Assembly: GCA_964615445.1 (NCBI GenBank)
Contig: CAZTOK010000001.1
Location: 36,142 to 100,141, forward strand
Direction of reading: 5' to 3'
Origin: JALRBM01 sp964615445
Lineage (GTDB): Bacteria; Patescibacteriota; Saccharimonadia; Saccharimonadales; Saccharimonadaceae
Length of the DNA: 64,000 nt
The position numbers were made by a program, and so were the translations under genes. Positions 1 through 9,206 of this stretch are shown here, piece by piece; position 1 is the stretch's first letter, and every line of letters starts with the position of its first letter. The notes below the pieces were generated by a model. That model was not told the DNA's origin. It was given only the letters and a program-made list of their open reading frames with translations, and made no database searches.

Positions 1-1
1 A

Positions 2-2233
2 AAAAGTTACAAACACAACATTGAGATTGTGGTTGATCGTATTGCAATGGCGGGCGACATGCTTGGCCGCATCACACAATCTGTCGAGCAAGCACTAGAG
101 CTTGCTGACGGTGTGGTTGAAATGCTCTATGCGGATACAAATGAGGTGGCAACTTTTAGTCAGCGCTATGCCTGCGTAGACCATCCGAATGAAGAAATTC
201 CGGAGCTTGAACCGCGCCTCTTTAGCTTTAATGCGCCGCAAGGTGCTTGCCCAGTATGTACGGGTCTGGGGAGCCGACTTGAGGTTGACCCTGAGTTAGT
301 ATTTAACCCAAATCTTACTATCGCTGAAGGTGCGATTCGTCCCTATAACCGTGTCAATAGCGATGCATGGTATATGAAGCGGCTCGCGAAGGTAGCTGAG
401 GCACATGGATTTAGCATTCAGGTACCGGTAAAGCAGCTCAAAAAAGAAGACCTTGATAAAGTGCTGTACGGTACGGGAAGTCAAAAATATCGTGTAGAAA
501 TTGGCGGCGGACGTCACTATGAATCAACATACGAGGGGGTAATTCCAAACCTTGAGCGTCGTCATAAAGAAACCGATAGTGAGTTCATGCGGAAAGACAT
601 CGAGCGTTTTATGCGTGAACGGAAATGTCATGCTTGTAATGGTGCGCGTTTGAAGCCAGTGGTGCTAGCGGTGACGGTGCATGATTTTAATATCATGGAT
701 ATTTGTAGTCTTGGTGTAGATGAAGCGTTGGGGCTTTTCAAGAATTCATTAAAGCTCGATGAAAACGAACTATTTATCGCACGCCAAATTATGAAAGAAA
801 TAACCGAACGACTTGGGTTTATGAGTAATGTTGGGCTAAATTACCTTGAGCTTGCTCGTGCCGCTAATACACTTTCTGGTGGAGAAGCGCAGCGCATTCG
901 TTTGGCGACACAAATTGGTTCTGGATTGCAAGGCGTGCTGTATGTACTTGATGAACCATCAATTGGTTTGCATCAGCGTGACAACGATCGTCTGATCGCA
1001 ACACTTAAGCGACTTCGCGACCTGGGTAATACGGTACTGGTGGTCGAGCATGACGAAGATACGATTCGTCAAGCGGACTATTTACTTGATATTGGTCCTG
1101 GTGCTGGGGTGAATGGTGGTGAAGTAGTTGCTGCGGGTACGCCCGAGGAAGTAGCTAAAGACGACGCAAGTATTACCGGACGGTATCTTTCAGGTACAGA
1201 AAAAATAGACGTTCCAAAAAAACGTCGTAAAGTCATGAAAGACCGGCAATTGATAATTCGCGGTGCACGCGAGAACAACCTAAAAAATATTGACGTGGCA
1301 TTTCCACTTGGCATAATGACAGTAGTGAGCGGCGTGAGTGGCTCGGGCAAGTCAACGCTTGTAAACGATATTCTCGCTAAAGAGCTTTCTGCTCGACTGC
1401 ATCGTGCGCAAGTTGTTCCTGGTGCACACGAAAATATCGAGGGGATTAATCATCTTGATAAAGCAATTGTGATTGACCAGTCGGCTATTGGTCGTACCCC
1501 ACGTTCTAACCCCGCAACGTATACAGGTGTTTTCACACCAATTCGTGAGCTATTTGCGGGTACGCCAGAATCGAATATTCGTGGATACAAAGCTGGCCGC
1601 TTCAGCTTTAACGTAAAAGGTGGGCGTTGTGAGAATTGTCAGGGTGACGGTGTAATTAAAATTGAAATGCATTTCCTCCCAGACGTATATGTGACGTGTG
1701 ATGAATGTAAAGGCAAGCGCTATAACCGTGAAGCGCTCGAAATTAAATACAAAGACGCAACCATTAGCGATGTGCTTGAGATGACCGTCGAGCAAGCGGC
1801 AAAGTTCTTTGAAAATGTCCCAACTATTGCTCGCAAGCTCGACACACTAGTTGAAGTAGGCCTTGGCTACATTCGATTAGGCCAACCGGCTACAACATTT
1901 AGCGGTGGTGAAGCGCAGCGTATTAAGCTTGCCTCAGAACTATCCCGTCGTGCTACCGGTAAAACATTGTATATTCTTGATGAGCCAACGACTGGTCTTC
2001 ATAGTGCCGACGTAAAACGACTTTTGGGTATTTTGCAAAAACTGGTCGAAGGCGGTAATAGTATGGTGATTATTGAGCACAACCTGGATGTAGTGAAGTC
2101 GGCTGACCATGTGATTGATATGGGACCTGAAGGTGGAAGTGGCGGTGGAACCGTGGTAGCTTCGGGGACGCCTGAAGACATTGCTAAGGTAGGTGATTCG
2201 TTTACGGGCAAATACCTAAAAGCACTTCTTTAG
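2..2233 (+). CDS. uvrA: Excinuclease ABC subunit A, 5' truncated by window start
   Basis: UvrA is the damage-sensing ATPase of nucleotide excision repair and works with UvrB and UvrC. The reading frame is open from base 2, and the first residues already match the family (VVDRI), so roughly 200 N-terminal residues lie outside the window. Counted from base 2, the first zinc module has CPVC near 83 and CHAC near 209. The first ABC signature LSGGEAQRIRLA is near 290, with DEPSIGLHQRD after it. The second Walker A GVSGSGKST is near 444. The second zinc module has CENC near 543 and CDEC near 567, and FSGGEAQRIK with DEPTTGLH ends the second ATPase. All eight zinc cysteines are kept. The GTG at 29 is an internal valine, not the start. 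The next gene starts 4 bases after the stop, so the two are probably cotranscribed. Confidence 0.97.
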   Translation, partial: KSYKHNIEIVVDRIAMAGDMLGRITQSVEQALELADGVVEMLYADTNEVATFSQRYACVDHPNEEIPELEPRLFSFNAPQGACPVCTGLGSRLEVDPELVFNPNLTIAEGAIRPYNRVNSDAWYMKRLAKVAEAHGFSIQVPVKQLKKEDLDKVLYGTGSQKYRVEIGGGRHYESTYEGVIPNLERRHKETDSEFMRKDIERFMRERKCHACNGARLKPVVLAVTVHDFNIMDICSLGVDEALGLFKNSLKLDENELFIARQIMKEITERLGFMSNVGLNYLELARAANTLSGGEAQRIRLATQIGSGLQGVLYVLDEPSIGLHQRDNDRLIATLKRLRDLGNTVLVVEHDEDTIRQADYLLDIGPGAGVNGGEVVAAGTPEEVAKDDASITGRYLSGTEKIDVPKKRRKVMKDRQLIIRGARENNLKNIDVAFPLGIMTVVSGVSGSGKSTLVNDILAKELSARLHRAQVVPGAHENIEGINHLDKAIVIDQSAIGRTPRSNPATYTGVFTPIRELFAGTPESNIRGYKAGRFSFNVKGGRCENCQGDGVIKIEMHFLPDVYVTCDECKGKRYNREALEIKYKDATISDVLEMTVEQAAKFFENVPTIARKLDTLVEVGLGYIRLGQPATTFSGGEAQRIKLASELSRRATGKTLYILDEPTTGLHSADVKRLLGILQKLVEGGNSMVIIEHNLDVVKSADHVIDMGPEGGSGGGTVVASGTPEDIAKVGDSFTGKYLKALL

Positions 2234-2237
2234 TCGT

Positions 2238-2807
2238 ATGCAAACAGATGAATTCAACCAACGTCTTGCGACCGCATATTTACAAACGCTGATGCATCGT
2301 GGCATACCTCATGAACGTGTTTTACTTAGTTTTTGCGGTGTACCAGGAAGCGGTAAAACGACTTTGGCAAAAAAGTTGACGTATGATTTACGTGCGCAGT
2401 ATTTACGGCATGATGATATTCGCGCGCTTATACGTCAGGAAGGTTGTGATCCGGCAAAAATGAACGTCGGATTAATTAGTAGCATCGTTTCTGAGATTAT
2501 TATGACTCATGACGCTAACAAATTTATTATTGTAGACGCCGGGCAAGACAGGCAATGGGAGCGCTTTTTTAAGCATGCAAAGCAGTGGAATGCTAAGCCT
2601 ATCATTATTCGATTGAACGTACCAGAGGGAATAGTCCGCGCACGACTTATTGAACGCGAAGGTATGGAAGGTGGACACGTAGTACAGCTTGGTACATTCA
2701 TAGATCAATTTGAAAACTGCAAAAAGTTTGTGAAAGCAGATATCGAATTAGATCCAGACTATGATTATGGAGCTGTAAAAAGCCAGATAGTTAGGCTTAT
2801 TTCTTAA
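2238..2807 (+). CDS. P-loop kinase-like ATPase (AAA_33/zeta-toxin type fold)
   Basis: This 189-residue protein has a clear Walker A, GVPGSGKTTLAKK, near residue 35. After it come a DDIR motif (LRHDDIRALIR) and a lid-like region RARLIEREGMEGG, as in small nucleotide or polynucleotide kinase-like proteins. The substrate cannot be told from sequence. No partner antitoxin is visible, so a toxin role is not supported. It starts 4 bases after uvrA with no separate promoter, suggesting translational coupling. Its last 11 bases overlap the convergent PAP2 gene. Confidence 0.75.
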   Translation: MQTDEFNQRLATAYLQTLMHRGIPHERVLLSFCGVPGSGKTTLAKKLTYDLRAQYLRHDDIRALIRQEGCDPAKMNVGLISSIVSEIIMTHDANKFIIVDAGQDRQWERFFKHAKQWNAKPIIIRLNVPEGIVRARLIEREGMEGGHVVQLGTFIDQFENCKKFVKADIELDPDYDYGAVKSQIVRLIS

Positions 2808-3483
2808 TAGTACGCTCAAATATATAGTCAACCACGATAACGATGGCAAGAACAATAAACGCTAGACCAATAGAAGCAGTTACATCGGTTACCCAATGGT
2901 AGCCAAGATAAAGACGACTTACCGCTACTGCACCAATGCCAACAATAGTCACGAGGAAGAGCCAAATAAGTTTTCCAAACCGTGGCTCACGCGAATAAAT
3001 AAGATAGCTTAGCACAAATAAACACACAGCTATACCGATGGTGTGGCCAGAGGGAAATGAGTAATCTGTTTCGAAAGGTTTAATCATAGATTCCATTGGA
3101 GGACGTCCACGATGAACGATAGTTTTAATAATCGTACTTATAACGAACGATGCACCCATAGCACCAAGAAGCAGTACTGGCCGCCAAATTTCTTTTTTAA
3201 ATAACCCCCAAAGTACAGCACCAACGCCGACAATACCAATAAAACCAACGGGACTCGCAATATTTGTAATAGTTTGCATGACTATGGTAAGGGTATCGGT
3301 ACGATGTGCTACCATCCAGTCAAGGACTGGCTGATCGAATCGTGTTAAATAGGCGTTATTTTTTACGCTAAACCAAAGTGCACCAAAAATCGCTAGGCCG
3401 AGCAAAAAGAAAAAGAGAGCATTAATAAGCCGTTCTTTACTGAGGGATGGAGTATCTTTCTTGTCTTCTATTGCTAGGGCCAT
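2797..3483 (-). CDS. PAP2-family membrane phosphatase
   Basis: This is an integral membrane phosphatase of the PAP2/PgpB class, which removes phosphate from lipid phosphates such as undecaprenyl pyrophosphate or phosphatidate. The three family motifs are present: a KTIVHRGRPP segment near residue 120, PSGH near 142 and SRLYLGYHWVTD near 185-196. About six membrane segments surround them. The frame is open further upstream, but the start at 3483 lies 2 bases after the dedA stop and follows a purine-rich GGAAAG, giving 228 residues. It forms an operon with the upstream dedA gene; both act on membrane lipids. The exact substrate is unknown. Confidence 0.88.
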   Translation of the reverse strand: MALAIEDKKDTPSLSKERLINALFFFLLGLAIFGALWFSVKNNAYLTRFDQPVLDWMVAHRTDTLTIVMQTITNIASPVGFIGIVGVGAVLWGLFKKEIWRPVLLLGAMGASFVISTIIKTIVHRGRPPMESMIKPFETDYSFPSGHTIGIAVCLFVLSYLIYSREPRFGKLIWLFLVTIVGIGAVAVSRLYLGYHWVTDVTASIGLAFIVLAIVIVVDYIFERTIKK

Positions 3484-3485
3484 TT

Positions 3486-4169
3486 CTATTTCTTTCCAAA
3501 TAATATTTTTAACTGTCGCTTGGTGCCGTTCCACATAAATGTGCGCTGCTTTTTGTCTTTAAGAACGTGAATAAGTGGCGGGAGGATAGAGAGGAGTAAA
3601 ATGACGAATACAATGGGCAGTAAGATAGTGTCAACGTCAACACCAAGATGGTGAAGCAGTGCACCAATGTAGTATCCGGCGTAAGTAATACCAGCGGCCC
3701 AAATGAGCGCACCTATAATGTTATAAAGCACGAATAAGCGATAGCGCATATTACCAACCCCGGCGACGATTGGTGCAAAGGTACGTACGACAGGAATGAA
3801 TCGAGCTAATACAACAGCAACGCCGCCGTATTTTTTGTAAAATTCCTCTGCCTTTTGGATATTTTCTTGGCGAAAAAGACGCGAATTTGGCCGGTTAAAA
3901 ATCCGTCTGCCGATGCGTTTTCCAAAGAGGTAGCCAACACTGTCACCCAAAATAGCTGCGACAAAAACAATAAGGACAAGCAGGTGAATATCGATCGCTA
4001 GACGGTTAGCAAATACCAAAAAGCCGGCAGTAAATAGGATACTATCACCCGGTAAAAAGAAACCAATAAGCAACCCAGATTCGGCGAAAATAATTGCTGC
4101 GATCACAAGAACAACTATCCAGGGTCCTGTATGCGCAACAAAGGTAGTAAGATCAAAACCAGGAATCAT
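3486..4169 (-). CDS. DedA family membrane protein
   Basis: The 227-residue protein matches the DedA/VTT family of lipid scramblase-like or flippase-like proteins, which includes the undecaprenyl phosphate translocases. Visible family features are the early ES-GLLIGFFLPGDS segment, GDSVGYLFGKRIGRR in the middle, and a FIPVVRTFAPIVAGVG re-entrant region with its conserved arginine. Several hydrophobic segments follow. The PAP2 phosphatase gene follows after 2 bases, so the pair may recycle undecaprenyl carriers; that pairing is inference from context. Confidence 0.9.
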   Translation of the reverse strand: MIPGFDLTTFVAHTGPWIVVLVIAAIIFAESGLLIGFFLPGDSILFTAGFLVFANRLAIDIHLLVLIVFVAAILGDSVGYLFGKRIGRRIFNRPNSRLFRQENIQKAEEFYKKYGGVAVVLARFIPVVRTFAPIVAGVGNMRYRLFVLYNIIGALIWAAGITYAGYYIGALLHHLGVDVDTILLPIVFVILLLSILPPLIHVLKDKKQRTFMWNGTKRQLKILFGKK

Positions 4170-4201
4170 AATTCCTCTTATTTTAGCATAATCGCAGCGA
4201 A

Positions 4202-4210
4202 TGGTATAAT
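4202..4210 (+). promoter_or_regulatory. Extended -10 promoter for rplY
   Basis: TGGTATAAT lies 24 bases before the ATG at 4235, leaving a short leader that carries AGGAGG at 4226-4231. No good -35 is seen, as expected for an extended -10. Confidence 0.75.
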
Positions 4211-4234
4211 AGAAAGGTACCTAATAGGAGGACT

Positions 4235-4966
4235 ATGAACGAAATTTCACTGAAACTTGACGGACGAAGTCAGCTAGGAAAAAAGGTAACAACCCTGCGC
4301 AAAGATGGCCTTGTGCCAAGCATTGTGTATGGTGGAAAAAGCGATCCTATCGCGACACAATCACCTTTTATGGAGACAACAAAAGTGGTACATGCTGCGG
4401 GAAAACATACCCCAGTGCATCTTACGATTGATGGTAAGAAAAAATTAGCTATTATTAAATCTATTGATATGGACCCTGTAAAACACGCTGTGCGTCACGT
4501 GGCATTTCATACGATAAGGCAAAATGAAACAATTGCGACAGAAGTGCCGATTGTACTCGTTGGTATGGGTGAAAGCGAGGCGGAAAAAGCCGGCCTTGTT
4601 ATTTTGCAGGCGATTGAAAAAGTAGAAATTAAGGCCAGGCCAAATGATCTTCCGGAGGCGCTTGAAATTTCAATTGCGAACCTTAGCTCAGCTGAAGATA
4701 AAATTACACTTGCTGATATTACCTTGCCAGATGGTGTTGAGTTTGCAGATGCCGAGCAAGACACAGGCTTGGTAGTTGCAAATGTGTACGAACCAGGTGC
4801 GCTTCAGGCTGCAAACGAAGCAGCTGGCGGTGACGCCGAGCTGACAACTGATGTGCCAGCAGAAAATGGTGGTGATACTCCGCAAGCTACTCAAGCTGAA
4901 GAGTCAATGCCTGGCGGTAAAGGCCAGAACGAACCAAAGCAATCAAACGTTAACGCAAATAAATAG
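4235..4966 (+). CDS. rplY: Ribosomal protein L25/general stress protein Ctc
   Basis: This 243-residue protein is of the long CTC type: an N-terminal 5S rRNA-binding beta-barrel (residues 1-90, with DGRSQLGKKV and LVPSIVYGG) followed by the C-terminal TL5 domain, then an acidic, low-complexity tail of about 50 residues rich in E, A, N and Q. It binds 5S rRNA in the large ribosomal subunit. A strong Shine-Dalgarno (AGGAGG) 3 bases before ATG fixes the start. The gene is monocistronic, with its own extended -10 promoter and a strong terminator shared with the convergent ABC gene. Confidence 0.95.
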   Translation: MNEISLKLDGRSQLGKKVTTLRKDGLVPSIVYGGKSDPIATQSPFMETTKVVHAAGKHTPVHLTIDGKKKLAIIKSIDMDPVKHAVRHVAFHTIRQNETIATEVPIVLVGMGESEAEKAGLVILQAIEKVEIKARPNDLPEALEISIANLSSAEDKITLADITLPDGVEFADAEQDTGLVVANVYEPGALQAANEAAGGDAELTTDVPAENGGDTPQATQAEESMPGGKGQNEPKQSNVNANK

Positions 4967-4977
4967 GCTAACCAATG

Positions 4978-5017
4978 ATAAGTATAAGACCTCCTGAAAT
5001 GGAGGTCTTATACTTAT
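4978..5017. terminator. Bidirectional terminator between rplY and the ABC exporter
   Basis: A perfect inverted repeat of 17 bp (4978-4994 with 5001-5017; loop tgaaat) with a GACCTCC/GGAGGTC core and AT-rich base serves both convergent genes. It overlaps the stop codon of the ABC gene. Confidence 0.85.
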
Positions 5018-6798
5018 TCGTCAATAAATCCGCCTGATTGGTGTGCCCAAAGTTTAGCGTAAACCCCCTTCTTTTTTAGCAGTTTGGCATGTGGGGCATC
5101 TTCAATGATTTTGCCTTTATCAAGGACGATAATTCTGTCGAGATGAGCAATAGTACTCAGACGGTGCGCAACCACAATAGAGGTACGATTTTTCATAAGC
5201 TTTTCAAGTGCGTCTTGAATAAGCTTCTCGCTTTCGCTATCCAGAGCAGAAGTGGCTTCGTCGAGTACGAGAATTGGTGCGTTTTTTAAAAGAGCTCGGG
5301 CTATCGCAATGCGCTGACGCTGACCGCCGCTGAGCTTCACGCCGCGTTCGCCAACGATCGTATTAAGTCCTTCGGGCAGTACATCAATAAAGTCGCGTGC
5401 GTTGGCCTGAGTGACAGCCTGCATAATTTCTTCATCGGTTGCATTTGGTTTGCCATAGGCAATGTTTTCGCGTAACGTTCGATGAAAAAGGTAGGGTTCT
5501 TGCGGCACATAGGCAATACTAGCGCGAAGGCTATCTTGAGTCACTGTAGAAATGTCCTGACCATCAATGGTAATAGCACCACTTTCAATGTCTGCAAAAC
5601 GCAGTACCAGCTTTGTAAGTGTGGTTTTGCCACCACCACTATGACCGGCTAGGCCGATTCGTTCACCTGGTTGTATAGTGAGAGACAGCTGCTTAATGAC
5701 CGGCTCGTTCCCGCTGCCTTTATATGAGAAGGTGACGTTATTAAATGAAATACCGCCCTCTTTCACTATGAGCTTTTTTGCGTGAGGTGTGTCAATTACT
5801 TCAGGAGTCTCTTCTAAAATTTCGGTAATATTGGCGGCATCAAGAAAGGCTTGCTCGGTGCCACGAATAATGGGCGTAATGTCGAATAGCGAACTTGTAA
5901 GACGGCCTAGATAGGTGACGGCAAACACGAGTGCTGCAATAGAAATAAGTCCAGTTGTTCCAAGCCAAATGCAAACCCCCATAGTGATTACTTGAAACAC
6001 AAAAAGCGATGCTTGACGATACAGTGATTCGCTGTGGAGAACAACAATCTCGCGGCTCGCAACAGCTTCAATATCTCTACGATCTTTTACGACTCGTTTA
6101 ATTTCTGTTGGCCCGGCTGCAAAATACCGTACAATTTGTTGATTGCCTAGAATGTCCGCCACAGTGCCATTTAGTTTTGCAGTAAGAACCTTACGCTCAT
6201 GACGCAGTGGTCCACGTTTTGCCGAACTAACAAAGCTGCGCCATACGATGGCAATGGTAACAAAGCCAAGTGGTAGTAGTAGGATCGGTGACATAATACC
6301 GATGATGATAAGACTTGCTAGGAAGTTGATGAGAATGCCACTGGCGTTCATAAATAGTATGTCGAGGAATGTGATGATGGAGCCGCTAAAAGTATTTACA
6401 TCACCGGCAAGCGACCCTACCTTACGATTAGCAAAGAATTGGTCGCTATGCTGCATGAGTGTTCGAATGGCACGTTCTGTGAGCGTTGTCCGTATGCGTT
6501 CTTCGTGATCAAACAATTCCTGAAAACCAACCTTTGCCGAAAGAAGCGACAAGATAGAAACGATTACTGTTATACCCAGGAGGACGATGGAGCTGTGCCA
6601 ATCTTTTGGATGAGTGATAAGTTGTTGGACGATAAAGCTAAAAAGAAGTGGCAATATAACAACATAGAGTAACCTGTTAAGTGGAATGAGAATGGCATAC
6701 TTCCAAACTGTTCCTTTCTCCTTTGCCATCTCTGTTCTATAAATAGCTAGTGTCTTTTTAGCTGTTTCTGTGCTAGTGCGTGAAAATAGTTTCGACAT
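5014..6798 (-). CDS. ABC exporter half-transporter (membrane domain fused to ATPase), second of pair
   Basis: An MsbA/MdlB-type exporter subunit with about six membrane helices in residues 1-310 and a C-terminal ATPase. Walker A is GHSGGGKTTL, the signature LSGGQRQRIAIARALL, and Walker B LVLDEATSALDSES; all catalytic residues are intact. The start at 6798 is chosen because GGAGGAA precedes it and its ATG overlaps the upstream stop (TAATG). The C-terminal end (LWAHQSGGF) is nearly identical to that of the neighbouring subunit, so the two arose by tandem duplication and probably form a heterodimer. The exported substrate is not predictable. Confidence 0.93.
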   Translation of the reverse strand: MSKLFSRTSTETAKKTLAIYRTEMAKEKGTVWKYAILIPLNRLLYVVILPLLFSFIVQQLITHPKDWHSSIVLLGITVIVSILSLLSAKVGFQELFDHEERIRTTLTERAIRTLMQHSDQFFANRKVGSLAGDVNTFSGSIITFLDILFMNASGILINFLASLIIIGIMSPILLLPLGFVTIAIVWRSFVSSAKRGPLRHERKVLTAKLNGTVADILGNQQIVRYFAAGPTEIKRVVKDRRDIEAVASREIVVLHSESLYRQASLFVFQVITMGVCIWLGTTGLISIAALVFAVTYLGRLTSSLFDITPIIRGTEQAFLDAANITEILEETPEVIDTPHAKKLIVKEGGISFNNVTFSYKGSGNEPVIKQLSLTIQPGERIGLAGHSGGGKTTLTKLVLRFADIESGAITIDGQDISTVTQDSLRASIAYVPQEPYLFHRTLRENIAYGKPNATDEEIMQAVTQANARDFIDVLPEGLNTIVGERGVKLSGGQRQRIAIARALLKNAPILVLDEATSALDSESEKLIQDALEKLMKNRTSIVVAHRLSTIAHLDRIIVLDKGKIIEDAPHAKLLKKKGVYAKLWAHQSGGFIDE

Positions 6799-8546
6799 TA
6801 TTCCTCCATAAATCCGCCTGATTGATGAGCCCATAAACCAGCATAAATGCCTTTTTGCTTTATTAGTTCTGCATGCGAGCCTTGTTCTGCAATCGAACCA
6901 TTTTCAAGCACGACAATCCTATCCATTTTTTGAATCGTAGAAAGACGGTGCGCAACAACTATGCTGGTGCGATCTTTCATAAGGTGCGCAAGGGCATCTT
7001 GAATGAGTTTCTCACTTTCGCTGTCAAGTGCCGATGTGGCTTCGTCAAGCAGGAGAATTGGTGCGTCTTTAAGAAGCGCTCGTGCAATTGCAACACGCTG
7101 TCGTTGTCCGCCACTTAGCTTAATGCCGCGTTCGCCAACGAGCGTATCAAAACCCTGGGGGAGGGCATCGATAAATTCAAGTGCATTGGCGTATTGTGCT
7201 GCCTGTCGTATTTCCTCATCTGTTGCATTTGGTTTACCGTAGGCAATATTTTCGCGAAGACTACGGTGAAATAGCAATGGCTCCTGAGGAACGTAGGCGA
7301 TGTTCTCGCGCAGGCTTTGCTGCGTCACGCCCCGAATGTCGCGTCCATCAATAAGAATACTCCCCTCAGATACATCTCCAAAACGAAGCAGCAAATGAGT
7401 AATGGTTGTTTTCCCAGCTCCCGAATGCCCAACGAGTCCTACCTTTTCGCCTGCTTGTATGTTCAGAGTAATGTGTGAAATAACAGCCTTTGCACTATCA
7501 CTATATTGGTAACTGACGTCATCGAAAGTTATAGTTGGGTGGACATTTTGCAGCTTGACTGCATTAGGTCGGTCGGTAACAACAATCTTGCGTGCGAGAA
7601 TATCGCTCATTGGAGCTGCTTCAAGCAGTGCTTGGTCGTATCCATTAAGCATCTCACCCAAGCTAAATAGCTGCGAAGCCATACGCTGTAAATACGTCAG
7701 CGAAAAGATGACGGTTGCAATTTGCATATGGCCACGAAGAACCAAATAGGCCGAAAGACTAATAGCGGCAATCTGCAAGATAACCATAACGCCAACTCGA
7801 GCTGAGCCCTCTCTGCCAACAAAACCAATGTCTTTTATGTATAAAGCCTTGAAGCGTCTGTTCTTTTTGGAAATATAATTAATTTCGCGCTGCTCACCAG
7901 CAAAAGTCTTGACGATAAGATTATTCGTTACCGCATCGGCGATGCTTCCGTGAATCTCTCCAATCAGTTCTTTGCGTTCATGCCGCCATGGGGCTCGTTT
8001 TTTGATACTCCATTTTACCTGGACAACCAAGATGATTAATAGAACGGTAATGACAATTGCGACTTGCCATGACTGCAAAGCGACAATAACGAGGCCTACG
8101 CCTACTGATAATACAAACCCCGCAGTCCTCACAATAAGAAGATCCTGAAGTGTTAACTGACTGCGGATAAAGTCGATAAATCGGCTAGTAAGAGCGCCTA
8201 CTTTTTCATTTACAAAGAAACGCATATCTTTTTGAATAAGCCGCTCGAATGTATTATTTGTCAATTTTTCACGTACATTTGACTCATGATAAATAAGCGA
8301 TTGAAAGCCTACGTAATTAAGGAGTGCTCCTATACCGCCAACAATGGCACCAAGGAGTAGATTATGCCAAACGTTTGCTTCGTTATAGTTTGTAAACGCG
8401 CCAATAGCCTGGCTAAAGAAAAAAGGAAGCAGCGTATCAATAAAAAGTGCTGCTATTGGAATAGTAATAACTGCAAGAAAGAAGCTCCTTTTATGCTTTT
8501 TGATTTGTTCCCAATATAATGCAACGGTATGTCTATTCGTGTTCAT
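6798..8546 (-). CDS. ABC exporter half-transporter, first of pair
   Basis: This 582-residue paralogue of the downstream gene has the same order: six-helix membrane domain, then an ATPase with Walker A GHSGAGKTTI, signature LSGGQRQRVAIARALL and Walker B LLLDEATSALDSES. Its stop overlaps the next start by one base, so the two are translated together as a likely heterodimeric exporter. The ATG at 8546 has AAGGGG upstream. The promoter region holds an ATCTTA...TAAG repeat resembling the MarR-type sites at 12038 and 21585, so drug-responsive control is possible but only inferred. Confidence 0.93.
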   Translation of the reverse strand: MNTNRHTVALYWEQIKKHKRSFFLAVITIPIAALFIDTLLPFFFSQAIGAFTNYNEANVWHNLLLGAIVGGIGALLNYVGFQSLIYHESNVREKLTNNTFERLIQKDMRFFVNEKVGALTSRFIDFIRSQLTLQDLLIVRTAGFVLSVGVGLVIVALQSWQVAIVITVLLIILVVQVKWSIKKRAPWRHERKELIGEIHGSIADAVTNNLIVKTFAGEQREINYISKKNRRFKALYIKDIGFVGREGSARVGVMVILQIAAISLSAYLVLRGHMQIATVIFSLTYLQRMASQLFSLGEMLNGYDQALLEAAPMSDILARKIVVTDRPNAVKLQNVHPTITFDDVSYQYSDSAKAVISHITLNIQAGEKVGLVGHSGAGKTTITHLLLRFGDVSEGSILIDGRDIRGVTQQSLRENIAYVPQEPLLFHRSLRENIAYGKPNATDEEIRQAAQYANALEFIDALPQGFDTLVGERGIKLSGGQRQRVAIARALLKDAPILLLDEATSALDSESEKLIQDALAHLMKDRTSIVVAHRLSTIQKMDRIVVLENGSIAEQGSHAELIKQKGIYAGLWAHQSGGFMEE

Positions 8547-8548
8547 AA

Positions 8549-8708
8549 GACCCCTTAAGTTTTTAAGATAATATATAAGACAAACTAATTCGCAAGCGGT
8601 TCGGCCCGTCCGAACGTAAACGAGTAGAGGATTACATAACTTTCGATGTAATCATAATTATTTCAGTATAGCAGCGCTTTTTTGGGTGCGCAAGGTATAA
8701 TAAAAAGA
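8549..8708. promoter_or_regulatory. Divergent promoter region between the ABC exporter and the DUF2127-like gene
   Basis: This AT-rich region holds inverted repeats gttcgg/ccgaac (8599-8604 with 8610-8615) and gattacat/atgtaatc (8630-8637 with 8646-8653). It also holds a CTTA-N6-TAAG element near 8553 and TATAAT at 8696-8701. The repeats could be operators or RNA hairpins. No reading frame is seen. Confidence 0.45.
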
Positions 8709-9197
8709 ATGAAGAAGCGCATACAACAACATCCATTATTTAATATCATCTACGATATCGGTATTATCATTAAAGGAATTGATGGACTTGCCGAGTTGAT
8801 TGCGGGTTTGGCACTTCTTATTTCACCCAACCTTGTTCATATGCTTCTTTCTGGCGTTGTTGGCCATACTATTCATCATGGCCATACGTTTCGTCTCATT
8901 GGCGAATATGTAGGGCGACTCGATGCGCAACTTGCGGCCAGCGGTCTGACGTTTTTGATTTTGTTTTTAATCTCGCATGGGGTGGTAAAGGTTGTTCTTG
9001 TCGGCTGCCTACTTAAAAAGATTGTGAAAGCTTATCCCTATGCACTTGCGGTACTTGGAGCTTTTCTTATTTATCAGGTGTACGTCTTGATTCGTGAACC
9101 AGGAATCGGTATGGCACTGTTTAGTATCCTCGATGCGGTAATTATTTGGCTAGTATGGCGTGAATACAAGATGCTTTTAGCTGAAAAAGTGATATAA
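8709..9197 (+). CDS. DUF2127-like membrane protein
   Basis: The 162-residue protein has about four hydrophobic segments. The pattern (YDIGIIIKGIDGLAELIAG at the start, then a GVVKVVLVGCLL segment) fits the DUF2127 family of small membrane proteins of unknown function. The start at 8709 is preferred over an upstream in-frame codon because TATAAT ends 7 bases before it, so transcription should begin at or next to the ATG. There is no Shine-Dalgarno. The next gene starts 9 bases downstream but has its own -10 box. Confidence 0.7.
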   Translation: MKKRIQQHPLFNIIYDIGIIIKGIDGLAELIAGLALLISPNLVHMLLSGVVGHTIHHGHTFRLIGEYVGRLDAQLAASGLTFLILFLISHGVVKVVLVGCLLKKIVKAYPYALAVLGAFLIYQVYVLIREPGIGMALFSILDAVIIWLVWREYKMLLAEKVI

Positions 9198-9198
9198 T
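9190..9198 (+). promoter_or_regulatory. Extended -10 promoter placed for leaderless trhO mRNA
   Basis: TGATATAAT ends 8 bases before the trhO ATG at 9207. It overlaps the stop codon of the previous gene. Confidence 0.65.
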
Positions 9199-9206
9199 AG
9201 CTTTCG

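Noticed and set aside
2238..2807. Zeta-type toxin
   Set aside because: A P-loop kinase fold is clear but no antitoxin partner is present and the gene is coupled to uvrA.
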